DNA of 64,000 nucleotides from Natrarchaeobius oligotrophus (GTDB lineage: Archaea > Halobacteriota > Halobacteria > Halobacteriales > Natrialbaceae), in the NCBI RefSeq assembly GCF_003841465.1, contig NZ_REFZ01000003.1, positions 62,001-126,000 on the forward strand, in the 5' to 3' direction. This document shows positions 18,756-27,334 of this stretch, piece after piece (the first letter of the stretch is position 1; each line of letters opens with the position of its first letter). The notes below the pieces were generated by a model. The model was not told where the DNA came from and searched no databases. It saw only the letters and a program-made list of their open reading frames with translations. A program made the position numbers and the translations under genes.

Positions 18756-18767
18756 ATAGATATCTAT
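18756..18767. promoter_or_regulatory. 12-bp perfect palindrome upstream of P-loop NTPase
   Basis: ATAGATATCTAT is a perfect palindrome 45-56 bp upstream of the NTPase ATG, in an A/T-rich gap (18725-18775) that must hold its promoter. It could be an operator or simply part of the upstream promoter element. Confidence 0.25.
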
Positions 18768-18842
18768 TTTAACATCGGTCTCGAGGTGCGAGTTAGCGGT
18801 GAGACGACACCCAGCTCACACCGACGAGACCACCAGTCCGCC

Positions 18843-19046
18843 ATGAACGAACCCACGCCTTCGACGGCAGAGACGCCAGCCGATCCGCGGACGGTGCCGA
18901 GGTCGACGCTCTGCGCGTTCGTTCGTCGTCGCGGCGGCGTCGACGTCTGTACGCTGTATCCGCCGACGGTCGTCACCCCGGACCGAAGCGACGCGTGGAT
19001 CCGTGCGACCGGCGACGGGTTTCGGTCGCTCGAGGAGTGTCGATGA
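18843..19046 (+). CDS. DUF7511-like small protein (second copy)
   Basis: The 67-residue protein starts MNEPTPSTAETPAD. Its core aligns by eye with the protein at 14997: CTxYP, then W-I-x-A, then G-x-x-x-x-L-x-x-x-R. Function is unknown. It lies between the P-loop NTPase and the transporter operon and has the opposite orientation to both. Confidence 0.6.
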   Translation: MNEPTPSTAETPADPRTVPRSTLCAFVRRRGGVDVCTLYPPTVVTPDRSDAWIRATGDGFRSLEECR

Positions 19047-19057
19047 GTGGACGGTGG

Positions 19058-19873
19058 CTACGACTCGTCGGTAAACCACTCGCACATCCACGCGCGGCCG
19101 CGGTCGGCGCGCGAGCGACGTTCCTCGTGTGAAATCTCTTCGACGCCGACCGGAATCTCCTTGCCGTACCCTTCGTAGTAGCCCGCCGGAGCGATCCAGT
19201 CGTTGTAGAACGCCGGGATCAGCTCGGAGATCAGGTTCAGCGCGACTCGAGCCCCGTCGCCCGCGCTCACGAGAGCCTGATGGGGGGTCCCGGTGATCCG
19301 ACCGGCGGCGTAGAGCCCCTCGACGGTCGTTCGACCCTCCGCGTCGGTAACGATCTCGCCGACGGGTCCGTCTTCCTCCCGTTCGGTTTCGACGCCCAGT
19401 TCCTCGAGGTAGTCGCTTTTCGACCACGACGCGGCGAGAACCGTCCGGGTGAGGATTCGCTCTCCGTCGACCACCACCTCGAACCCGTCCTCGCACCGTC
19501 GAACCGTCTCGACGGTCGCCGATCGGACGGTACACTCGGTCCGTGCGACGTGTTCGCTCATGAGTTCGAGGAGCTCTCGCGGCGCGATTCCACGCGGAAA
19601 GCCGAGGTAGTTCTCGACGTACGCGCACTTCTGGAGCGTCGATCGTCCGTTCTCGAGTTGCAGCGTTTGCAGGCCAGCGCGAGCGCAGAACAGACTCGCC
19701 GCACACCCGGCGGGACCGCCGCCGATCACGACGGCGTGATAGCCCTCGTCGGCCGGCGGATCGATCGCGGGCTCGTTCGCCGTTTCTCGCGCCGATTCCG
19801 GTGCGGTACAGTTCGTTTCGTTCGTCGATCGTGTGTCGGTTCCGCTCGGTTCAGTCGGATTCGTCGGTGGCAT
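19058..19873 (-). CDS. thioredoxin-reductase-like FAD protein
   Basis: The 271-residue protein has a disordered Thr/Glu/Pro N-terminus, then an FAD-binding motif AVVIGGGPAGCAASLFCARAG (residues 47-67) and an end motif GLYAAGRITGTPHQALVSAGDGARVA typical of thioredoxin reductases. The redox-active CxxC of true thioredoxin reductases is not seen and the NADPH domain looks shortened. A non-thioredoxin substrate is therefore likely, for example reduction of an imported metal complex. Its start overlaps the upstream ABC ATPase stop by 23 bp, so it is the last gene of the transporter operon. Confidence 0.8.
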   Translation of the reverse strand: MPPTNPTEPSGTDTRSTNETNCTAPESARETANEPAIDPPADEGYHAVVIGGGPAGCAASLFCARAGLQTLQLENGRSTLQKCAYVENYLGFPRGIAPRELLELMSEHVARTECTVRSATVETVRRCEDGFEVVVDGERILTRTVLAASWSKSDYLEELGVETEREEDGPVGEIVTDAEGRTTVEGLYAAGRITGTPHQALVSAGDGARVALNLISELIPAFYNDWIAPAGYYEGYGKEIPVGVEEISHEERRSRADRGRAWMCEWFTDES

Positions 19874-21551
19874 GTGTCGTGTGTGTCCGTGTGTCGGCGG
19901 TGGTGTTCGTCCGGGAGTCGGCGGACGAACCGCCGAGCGTCGCGTCGATCAGCGTTCGCGTCTCGGCGTGCGTCGGTTCGGAGAGCAGTTCGCTCGTCGG
20001 ACCCTCGTCGACGACGCGACCGTCGGCGAGAACGAGCGTTCGGTCGGCCAGCCGTCGCGCGATGTCGAAGTCGTGGGTCACGACGAGCATCGACCGGCTG
20101 TTCCGTCGACCGAGTCGTTCGAATAGCGAGCAGAGGCGGTGGGTCGTCACCGTATCGAGCGCGCTCGTTGCCTCGTCGAGCACCAGCAGATCCGGCTCCA
20201 GGGCGAGCGCGCGAGCCACGGCGACCCGCTGTGCCTCGCCGCCGGACAGTTCTCGCGGATACCGGTCACCGTATCCCTCGAGACCCACGTGCTCGAGCAG
20301 TTCGCGGACCCGCTGGTCGCGACGCGATCGACTCCAGCCGGCCCCGACGAGCGGTTCGGCGACGCTCTCGGCGACGGTGCGTCGCGGATCGAGACTCGAC
20401 CGAGGCGACTGGAAGACGTAGCCGACCGACGCCCGTTGTGCAGGTCGCCGCTCCGCGACCGGACCGGCGATTTCGCCGCGTATTCGAACCGTCCCCGCGG
20501 AGGGGGTCTCGAGCCCGGCGATCAGCCGGGCCGCCGTCGTCTTGCCGGCACCGGAGCGCCCGACGAGGGCGACGCACTCGTCCTCGCGAACGGAAACCGA
20601 CGCGTCGACGAGCGTGTCCGTCGTCGTTTCGCGCCCGAGGAGGGCGGAGACGAACGATCCGTCGCGGTAGCGCTTGGTCGCGGTCTCGAGTTCGGCGACG
20701 ATCGCGTCACCGGTGCCCGGAGCCGACGACGTTCCCCCGTCGACGGCCCGTGAAGTCGACCGACGAGCGTCGACGAGCGTCGAGGTGTAGGGATGCGCCG
20801 GGTTCGAGAACAACCGATCGGTGACGCCCCGGTCGACGAGTTCGCCCTCGCGCATGACGACGGTTCGATCGCAGCAGTGCTCGACGACGTCGAGGTCGTG
20901 GGTGATCAGGAGGACGGCGAGATCGCGTTCGGCCATCACCCGCTCGAGGGTCTCGAGCACGTGCGCCTGGGTGACCGCGTCGAGCGAACTCGTGGGCTCG
21001 TCGAGTACCAGCACGTCGGGATCGCCGGCGAGGGCGATCGCCAGCAGCGCCCGCTGATTCTGTCCGCCCGAACACTCGTGGGGATACCGATCCGCGAACG
21101 CCGGCTCGAGTCCGACGTCCTCGAGCAGGCGATTCACGCGCGATTCGTGTCGCCGCCGCCACCGCCGGCGTCTCCCGTCGACGCTCTCGGCGATCTGTTC
21201 GCCGAGGGTGTACGCGGGGTGGAGGGCGTCGTCGGCGTTCTGGAACGCGAGGCCGACCCGCCGTCGGCGGATCCGTCGGACCGTCCCGTCGTCGGCCCCG
21301 ACGAGTTCCGTTCCCCCGATCCGAACGGAGCCCGACGCTTTTCCGCCGAGTCCGACGAGCGCGAGTCCGAGCGTCGACTTTCCGGCGCCGGATTCGCCCA
21401 CGAGACCGACGAACTCTCCCCGCTCGAGGGACAGCGAGACGGTTCGAACGGCGACCGTCTCCCCGTAGCGGACGGTGAGGTTCTCGACGCTCACCATCGC
21501 CCGTTCGTCGCGGAGCTCGATCGACGCCGGCTCGGGAGCGGCGGCCGTCAT
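19851..21551 (-). CDS. fused double ATPase of nickel/peptide-type ABC importer
   Basis: The 566-residue protein holds two complete ABC domains. Domain 1 (about 15-255) has Walker A GESGAGKS and signature SGGQNQR; domain 2 (about 290-540) has Walker A GRSGAGKT and signature SGGEAQR. It equals a fusion of the DppD/NikD and DppF/NikE subunits and powers import through the two adjacent permeases. The ATG at 21551 overlaps the stop of the permease before it (ATGA); an open frame further upstream is the permease gene read in a shadow frame. Confidence 0.9.
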   Translation of the reverse strand: MTAAAPEPASIELRDERAMVSVENLTVRYGETVAVRTVSLSLERGEFVGLVGESGAGKSTLGLALVGLGGKASGSVRIGGTELVGADDGTVRRIRRRRVGLAFQNADDALHPAYTLGEQIAESVDGRRRRWRRRHESRVNRLLEDVGLEPAFADRYPHECSGGQNQRALLAIALAGDPDVLVLDEPTSSLDAVTQAHVLETLERVMAERDLAVLLITHDLDVVEHCCDRTVVMREGELVDRGVTDRLFSNPAHPYTSTLVDARRSTSRAVDGGTSSAPGTGDAIVAELETATKRYRDGSFVSALLGRETTTDTLVDASVSVREDECVALVGRSGAGKTTAARLIAGLETPSAGTVRIRGEIAGPVAERRPAQRASVGYVFQSPRSSLDPRRTVAESVAEPLVGAGWSRSRRDQRVRELLEHVGLEGYGDRYPRELSGGEAQRVAVARALALEPDLLVLDEATSALDTVTTHRLCSLFERLGRRNSRSMLVVTHDFDIARRLADRTLVLADGRVVDEGPTSELLSEPTHAETRTLIDATLGGSSADSRTNTTADTRTHTTHATDESD

Positions 21552-22426
21552 CGGTTCACCTCCGTCGGATCCGTATCGAGCGCGTCGCGGAGCCCGTCGC
21601 CGAGCAGGTTGAACCCGACGACGATAACGGCGATCGCGATCCCCGGGGCGTTGACAAGCCACGGCGCTGATCGGAGGTAATCGGCACCGTCCGCCACCAT
21701 CGCTCCCCACTCCGGCGTCGGCGGCTGCGCACCCAGTCCGAGAAAGGAGAGGCCGGCCGCGGCGAGAACGACGCCGCCGAGATCGAGCGTCGCGAGCACG
21801 ACGACGGGACCGGCGACGTTCGGCACGAAGTGGGTCCGGATCAGTCGCACGCGGGAGATGCCCGCGAGCTTCGCGGCGTCGACGAACGGCTCCTCGCGGA
21901 CGGACAGGACCGAACTCCTGACGACGCGGGCGTAGCTGGCCCAGCCGACGACCGCCAGCGCCAGGAGGACGTTGCGGAGACTCGGCCCGAGGATACCGGC
22001 GATGACGAGCGCCAGGACGATCCCGGGAAACGCGAGGAGGAAGTCGACGACGCGCATCAACGCCTCGTCGACGAGCCCGCCGCACAGTCCGGCAACCAGC
22101 CCGACGACGAAACCGATGACGAGCCTGACGAGGGTGATCGCCACGGCGACGGCGAGGGTGATTCTGGCGCCGTGGACGAGTCTCGTCAGGACGTCCCGAC
22201 CGAGCGGATCCGTACCGAGCGGGTGAGCCGTCGACGGCGGCTGGAGCCGATTCGACAGCGCGCCGGCGTTCGGATCGCCGACCAGCGCCGGGCCGACGAT
22301 CGCGACCAGCACAACGAGTGCGACGACGATACCGCCGGCCAGGCTCGCGGGATTGCGTCGCAGTGCCCTCCGGAGGTTCGATCGTCCGACGGCTTCGACG
22401 CGACTCGGATCGTCGATCGTGCTCAT
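21548..22426 (-). CDS. ABC permease, DppC/NikC-like
   Basis: The 292-residue membrane protein has about six helices. It carries the DppC hallmark HPLGTDPLGRDVLTRLVHGAR (about residues 69-89) and the EAA loop region (EEPFVDAAKLAGISRVRLIRTHFVPN, about 175-200) that contacts the ATPase. It forms the translocation path with the neighbouring permease. It overlaps both neighbours by 4 bp and is plainly cotranscribed. Confidence 0.9.
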   Translation of the reverse strand: MSTIDDPSRVEAVGRSNLRRALRRNPASLAGGIVVALVVLVAIVGPALVGDPNAGALSNRLQPPSTAHPLGTDPLGRDVLTRLVHGARITLAVAVAITLVRLVIGFVVGLVAGLCGGLVDEALMRVVDFLLAFPGIVLALVIAGILGPSLRNVLLALAVVGWASYARVVRSSVLSVREEPFVDAAKLAGISRVRLIRTHFVPNVAGPVVVLATLDLGGVVLAAAGLSFLGLGAQPPTPEWGAMVADGADYLRSAPWLVNAPGIAIAVIVVGFNLLGDGLRDALDTDPTEVNR

Positions 22427-23364
22427 CTACTCGCCTCCAGGTCGATCCGCGGATCGAGGTACCGATACGAGAGGTCGACGAGGAGATTCGTCGTCACGAA
22501 CAGGACGGCGGTCACCAGTACGACCCCCTGGACGACCGGATAATCCCGTGCGAAGATCGCGTCGACGAGAAGCGTCCCCAGGCCCGGGCGATCGAAGACG
22601 ACCTCGACGATGACCGCACCGTTCAACACGTACGCGAACTGGAGGCCGATGACGGTGACGACAGGGATGAGGGCGCTGCGAAGCGCGTGCCGACAGACGA
22701 CGACGCGTTCGCACAGTCCCTTCGATCGCGCGGTTCGGACGTACGGCTCCTCGAGCGTCTCGAGCAGCGACGCACGCAGCAGCCGGGTGACGACCGCGGC
22801 CAGTCCCGTTCCCAGCGTCACCGCCGGCAGGACGAGGTGCGAAACGCCTCCCGACCCGGAGGTCGGAACGGCGCTGAGCGGGAGTGCAACGGCGACGATC
22901 AGCAGGTATCCCAGCCAGAAGTTGGGGACCGAGACGCCAAAGAGCGCTCCGAACTGGCTGAGGTAATCGAAAGCCGTTCGACGATACACCGCGCTGACGA
23001 TGCCCGCCGGAACGGAGATGAGTACCGCGACGAGCATGGCGGCGACGGCGAGTTCGATCGTCGCTGGGAGGTGAGCCGCGATCAACTCGCGAACCGTTCG
23101 GCCGTGAAAGTACGACTGACCGAGGTCGCCGGTGAGGACGCCGCTGAGCCAGTCGGCGTACTGCACGTGAAGCGGCTCGTCGAGGCCGTGTTCCGTGCGG
23201 AACTGGGCGATCTGCTCGTCGCTCGGCTGACTGTTGAGTTGCTCGCGGAGAATCGTCTCCGCGGGATCGCCCGGCGTGAGCAACACCAGCGCGTACGTGA
23301 CGACGCTCACCGCGCCGAGGACGACGACCGAACTCGCGAGGCGTTTCAACAGGTACCGGTGCAT
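22423..23364 (-). CDS. ABC permease, DppB/NikB-like
   Basis: The 313-residue protein has six predicted helices. The first is in MHRYLLKRLASSVVVLGAVSVVTYAL, followed by the periplasmic-side PGDPAETILREQL segment usual in DppB/NikB. The EAA loop is ETLEEPYVRTARSKGLCERVVVCRHALRS (about 195-225). It pairs with the DppC-like permease. It starts 4 nt after the binding-protein stop. Confidence 0.9.
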   Translation of the reverse strand: MHRYLLKRLASSVVVLGAVSVVTYALVLLTPGDPAETILREQLNSQPSDEQIAQFRTEHGLDEPLHVQYADWLSGVLTGDLGQSYFHGRTVRELIAAHLPATIELAVAAMLVAVLISVPAGIVSAVYRRTAFDYLSQFGALFGVSVPNFWLGYLLIVAVALPLSAVPTSGSGGVSHLVLPAVTLGTGLAAVVTRLLRASLLETLEEPYVRTARSKGLCERVVVCRHALRSALIPVVTVIGLQFAYVLNGAVIVEVVFDRPGLGTLLVDAIFARDYPVVQGVVLVTAVLFVTTNLLVDLSYRYLDPRIDLEASR

Positions 23365-23368
23365 GGCG

Positions 23369-24928
23369 TTACGTCGAGAGCGTGGTCCAGTCGGTCATGT
23401 GTGGAATCGCGTGGAGGTCGGGACCGTCGACGTCCGCGCCGGTTCCGATGACGTAGTCCTTGTAGTAGATCGGAATCGTCACCCCGTCGTCCATCACGCG
23501 CCGCTGTACCTCGCGGTACGCCTCGCGTTTAACGTCCTCGTCGAAGGCCGTGTCACCCCGTTCAATGAGTTCGTCGACCTCCTCGCCGGGGTTGACGACG
23601 CCGGTTCCCTCGCTTTCGTACTGATCGACGTTGTCTCCGCCTTCGGAGTGGTACATCACGTACACGAGGTAGTCGGCTGCGCCGTTTATCGATCCGAGCT
23701 CCACGAACGCGAGATCCGCCTCGCCGCCGGTGTACTCGGAGAAAAACGCCGCCGACTCGACCTGTTCGATAGCGACGTCGATCCCGAGGTCGTCGTACCG
23801 GCGTTGCATCTCCTGAGCGATGAGTTGTTGCTCGGACTGATCACCGTCGATGATAAATCGTAGCTCCTCCCCGTCGTACGCCGACGCCTCGAGGTACTCC
23901 CGAGCCCGGTCCGTATCCGTGTGCGCCGACAGCTCGTCGTGGGCCGACCACGGAATCGTCTTCGAGAACGGCGATCGTGCCGGTTCGCCGACCCCGTCGA
24001 GTACCTCCTCGACGAGTTCGTGTTGGTCGACCGCGTACTGCAGGGCCTTCCTGAGATCGCGATCGCTCGTCGCCTCGCGGTAGCGATTCACCATCACCAT
24101 TCCGGTTCGCGGCTCGGTTTCGGTTCGAACCTCGAGGTCGTCGCTCGCGGCGAGTTCCTCGTAGCTCCCTCGCGGGAGGTCGAGGGCGACGTCGGTCTCG
24201 CCCGACTCGAGACGAAGCGATCGAGTCCGGGGATCGGTGACGCCTTCGAAGACGAGCGTCGGTTCCGGGACCGTTCCCCGGTAGTCGTCGAACCTCACCG
24301 CTTCGACGGGCCGGTCGGGGGTGACGTCTTCCGCGACGTACGGGCCGGTCCCGACCGGCTCGTCCGCCGCTGGATGTTGCAGACTCATCAGCGGATGCGC
24401 GAGGTTTCCGGGGGTCGCCGGCTCCGGCTGCGTGGTTTCGATCTCGAGTTCGTACTCGTCGACGGCCGTGAAGCTGTCCGGCGTGAGGCGGGTGAATCCG
24501 ATGGGGCGGGCCTCGAGGAGCGCCGCTAACGCGTCGGCCGCGAGCGACGCGGTCAACTCGCTGCCGTCGTGAAAGCTCACGTCGTCTCGCAGTGAGAACC
24601 GCCACGTCGTCTCGTCGAGCGTCTCCCATTCACGGGCGAGTTGTGGCTCGACGGACTGCAGGTCCGCGGGAGCTGCCGTCAGCGTTTCGTGGAACGGCGT
24701 GTGGTAGGGAACGACGCCTCCGTACGCCTCCCAATCGCCGTCGGTCGGATCGCTCGCCAGACTGATTCGGACGGGCGCGTCTCCTGAGGCGTCCGACGTG
24801 AGACAACCGGCGACCGAGGCGAAGCTTACACCTGCGACTCCGGTTACCAGCTTTCGACGCGATACCGGCATCCCGGCCGGTTCGTTGCCGTGCGTTCCGT
24901 GCGTTTCGTGTGGTGTGGATCGGTTCAT
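23369..24928 (-). CDS. substrate-binding lipoprotein (SBP family 5, nickel/peptide type)
   Basis: The 519-residue protein has a Tat signal (SRRKLVTG, about residue 23) followed by a lipobox VAGC with Cys42, so it is a twin-arginine-exported lipoprotein anchored outside the membrane. The body (REWETLDETTWRFSLRDDVSFHDGSELTA ... LQYAVDQHELVE) is typical of the NikA/DppA/OppA family. Ligands of this family include peptides, nickel and metal-chelator complexes. Its place between cobalamin and metal-GTPase genes favours Ni/Co or a metallophore. The ATG at 24928 has an AATATT box about 30 nt upstream. Confidence 0.9.
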   Translation of the reverse strand: MNRSTPHETHGTHGNEPAGMPVSRRKLVTGVAGVSFASVAGCLTSDASGDAPVRISLASDPTDGDWEAYGGVVPYHTPFHETLTAAPADLQSVEPQLAREWETLDETTWRFSLRDDVSFHDGSELTASLAADALAALLEARPIGFTRLTPDSFTAVDEYELEIETTQPEPATPGNLAHPLMSLQHPAADEPVGTGPYVAEDVTPDRPVEAVRFDDYRGTVPEPTLVFEGVTDPRTRSLRLESGETDVALDLPRGSYEELAASDDLEVRTETEPRTGMVMVNRYREATSDRDLRKALQYAVDQHELVEEVLDGVGEPARSPFSKTIPWSAHDELSAHTDTDRAREYLEASAYDGEELRFIIDGDQSEQQLIAQEMQRRYDDLGIDVAIEQVESAAFFSEYTGGEADLAFVELGSINGAADYLVYVMYHSEGGDNVDQYESEGTGVVNPGEEVDELIERGDTAFDEDVKREAYREVQRRVMDDGVTIPIYYKDYVIGTGADVDGPDLHAIPHMTDWTTLST

Positions 24929-24946
24929 ACGAGGAACTCCAGTGAG

Positions 24947-25016
24947 TTGTTCACAATATTAAACACATATTTATTAATCTTTGCTAAATTCATTTGGCAA
25001 AATGATATTGTTCACA
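24947..25016. promoter_or_regulatory. candidate operator array before ABC operon
   Basis: Two identical TTGTTCACA repeats (24947-24955 and 25008-25016) lie 61 bp apart, about six helical turns. They flank a near-perfect 22-bp palindrome, TTTGCTAAATTCATTTGGCAAA (24980-25001), with nine of eleven paired positions. One repeat abuts the presumed TATA box of the binding-protein gene. The layout suggests dimeric regulator binding with co-operativity or looping, possibly metal-controlled. Confidence 0.5.
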
Positions 25017-25059
25017 GTTCGCATTCTCTGGCGGATGGGACGCCGGACGCCCACCCCGC

Positions 25060-27300
25060 TCACTCCCGGTCATGCGGAATCTGCGCCGTGATCGACCGAA
25101 TCCGTTCTGCGGTCAACGCCGAAAGCGAAACGCGCTCCCCGCCGGTTTCGGCGACGATCACGTCGGAGAGTCCGTGGCGAGGATCCTCGGCCGCGTCCAC
25201 CACGAGAACCTCGTCGACCGTTTCGGCGAGACGCCGGGCGGCCGCCCTCGTCGCCTCGGTCGGACTGCCCGCCGCGACGTTTCCCTTTCCGTCGGTTACG
25301 AGGAGCACGATCGCCGCGTTCGAACTCTCGTGCTCGAGGACCGAACGCGCCGTCTCGAGGCCCGCCGAAAGCGGCGTTCGGTCGCCGGTCGGGAGCTCTT
25401 TGAGGTGACGGGCCGCCAGCGAGACGCTTTTCGTCGGCGGGAGCAGGACGTCGGCGTCGTCACCCGCAAACGCCACGAACGCGATCCGGTCGCGGCTCTG
25501 GTAGCTGTCCTGCAACAGCTCGAAGACGACCCCCTTCGCCGCTCGCATCGCCGGTCGCATGGACGCGCTCGCGTCGACGACGAAGACGATCGTCGCCTGC
25601 GTCTCGCCGCTTCGAACGGATCGGCGCAGATCCGTCTCGTCGACGCGAGATCGCCCCCGCATCGCGGCCGACCGAACCGACGCCGCGGCGTCGATCGGTC
25701 CGTCTCTCGACGCGGGTTCGGTTCGGACGCGGGGTCCACGGTTGTCGACGCTCGGTGCGGCGTTCGTCCTCGAGCCGCTCGTCGATTCACCGCGGGCGCC
25801 GCGGCGACCCTCGAGCGACGGCGCGGTGGCGTCGCCGACGCCCGCTCGTCGCTGTCCCGGAAGCAACGGGGTCGCGTCGTCGTCCGTGTCGGGATCGGCG
25901 CTCGAATCGTTCGCGTCGGACGCGTCGCGCTCGTCCGATCCGTCCGTCGTCCCGGACGACCGATCGTCGAGCGATCTCGGTCGCGACGTTCCCGTGGAGC
26001 CGTCCATCGGTCTCTCTTCGCCGTCGTCTTTGGACGAGTTCGCGTCCGGTGTCCGTCCGCCGTCGTCTTCGGGCGAGTCGGCGTCCGATCTCCGTCCGCC
26101 GTCGTGACGATCCTCGGCTGCGCCGTCGTCACCGACGCCGTCGGCGCTTTCGCGCGATCGATCTCCGCCGGATTCGTCGGTCGGGTCGCCTTCGTCGGGG
26201 TCGGACCCGTCCGAGTCGACCTCGTCGGAGTCGGACCGCTCGTCGCCGTCGCGCGCCCCCCCGAACTGCTCCTCGAGGATCTCCTCGAGGTCGGGTGCGT
26301 CTTCGAACGGCGTGCTCCGAAGGCGGTGTGGGAGCGTGTAGGACGCCGCCTCGAGGACGGTGGATTCGTTCACCGTCGACCGGCCGTCGAGCGCGGCCAG
26401 CGCCCTGGCCGTTCGCACCGTGGCGACGTCGCCCCGGTGACCGTCGACGCCCGCCTCGAGACAGAGTCGAGCGACCTCGACCTTCCGCTCGCGGGGAATC
26501 GCCACCTCGGACAACCTCGTCTTGGCTTTCGCGAGCCGTTCGCGGAGGGCCCGTACGTCCTCGGCGGCGCGTTCGGCCGATACCGCGTCGCCATCGGAAT
26601 CGGGATCCGACCGGCCGGACTCGAGGGCTCGATCGATGATCTCGACGCGCGAATCGAGGTCTCGAGCGCCTTCGACCGTCGCCCGGAGGGCGAACCGATC
26701 GCGGAGCTGCGGACGGAGGTCGCCCTCCTCGGGGTTCATCGTTCCGATCAGGGTGAACGACGCCGGGTGGGTGACGCTCACGCCGTCGCGTTCGACCGCG
26801 TTGATCCCGCTTGCCGCCGCGTCGAGGATGACGTCCACGAGGTGATCCTCGAGGAGGTTCACCTCGTCGACGTAGAGGATGCCGCGGTGGGCCCGCGCGA
26901 GCAATCCGGGATCGAATTCGACCTCGCCGTCGACCGCGGCCCCGACCGAAAGCGTCCCGACGACCCGGTCGCGCGTCGCACCGAGCGGCAACGGGACGAG
27001 CGGCGGCGGTCGACGCTCGACCGGCGGCTCCTCGCGATTTCGACAGTCCGCACACTGCAGGCTCGGATCGTCGGGCGCGCAGCCGTAGGGACAATCCGTA
27101 ACCGTCGGCTGTTCCGGGAGGACGTCCACCAGGGACCGGACGGCCGTCGACTTGGCGGTCCCCTTCTCACCGGAGATCAGGGCCCCGTCGAGATCCTCGT
27201 CCACTGCGACGGCGAGTAACACGCGTTTGAGTTCGTCCTGACCGACGATGGCCGGAAACGGGAGCGACGATACCTTTTTGGCCCCGCGCTCTGCAACCAT
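25060..27300 (-). CDS. chlID: fused ChlI-ChlD-type chelatase subunit
   Basis: The 746-residue protein combines an AAA+ ATPase (Walker A GEKGTAKSTAVRSL near residue 43, a CPYGC...CADC cluster at about 70-90, Walker B GILYVDEVNLL), an acidic Asp/Ser-rich linker (about 350-540), and a C-terminal von Willebrand A domain with MIDAS DASAS (near 570). It is the ATP-hydrolysing partner of CobN for cobalt insertion into the corrin ring. The ATG at 27300 has a TTTAAA box about 26 nt upstream, so the transcript is probably leaderless. It is divergent from cobN with a 34-bp gap. Confidence 0.92.
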   Translation of the reverse strand: MVAERGAKKVSSLPFPAIVGQDELKRVLLAVAVDEDLDGALISGEKGTAKSTAVRSLVDVLPEQPTVTDCPYGCAPDDPSLQCADCRNREEPPVERRPPPLVPLPLGATRDRVVGTLSVGAAVDGEVEFDPGLLARAHRGILYVDEVNLLEDHLVDVILDAAASGINAVERDGVSVTHPASFTLIGTMNPEEGDLRPQLRDRFALRATVEGARDLDSRVEIIDRALESGRSDPDSDGDAVSAERAAEDVRALRERLAKAKTRLSEVAIPRERKVEVARLCLEAGVDGHRGDVATVRTARALAALDGRSTVNESTVLEAASYTLPHRLRSTPFEDAPDLEEILEEQFGGARDGDERSDSDEVDSDGSDPDEGDPTDESGGDRSRESADGVGDDGAAEDRHDGGRRSDADSPEDDGGRTPDANSSKDDGEERPMDGSTGTSRPRSLDDRSSGTTDGSDERDASDANDSSADPDTDDDATPLLPGQRRAGVGDATAPSLEGRRGARGESTSGSRTNAAPSVDNRGPRVRTEPASRDGPIDAAASVRSAAMRGRSRVDETDLRRSVRSGETQATIVFVVDASASMRPAMRAAKGVVFELLQDSYQSRDRIAFVAFAGDDADVLLPPTKSVSLAARHLKELPTGDRTPLSAGLETARSVLEHESSNAAIVLLVTDGKGNVAAGSPTEATRAAARRLAETVDEVLVVDAAEDPRHGLSDVIVAETGGERVSLSALTAERIRSITAQIPHDRE

Positions 27301-27334
27301 ACTTGTGCTAATACAACAGAGGTTTAAATAATCG
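27301..27334. promoter_or_regulatory. overlapping divergent promoters of chlID and cobN
   Basis: Only 34 bp separate the two start codons. A TATTTAAAC box (27322-27330, reverse strand) is set at leaderless distance from chlID. A weaker GCTAATAC box (27307-27314) is similarly placed for cobN. The two core promoters interlock, so transcription of the two chelatase subunits may be mutually exclusive or jointly controlled at one site. Confidence 0.6.

Noticed and set aside
19851-22085. Longer form of the double ABC ATPase beginning at 22085
   Set aside because: The extra 178 codons overlay the DppC-like permease gene and are Arg-rich; the ATG at 21551 overlaps the permease stop in ATGA form.
24929-25059. 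Cobalamin riboswitch before the transporter
   Set aside because: No B12-box-like conserved core was seen; the region is A/T-rich with protein-operator symmetry.
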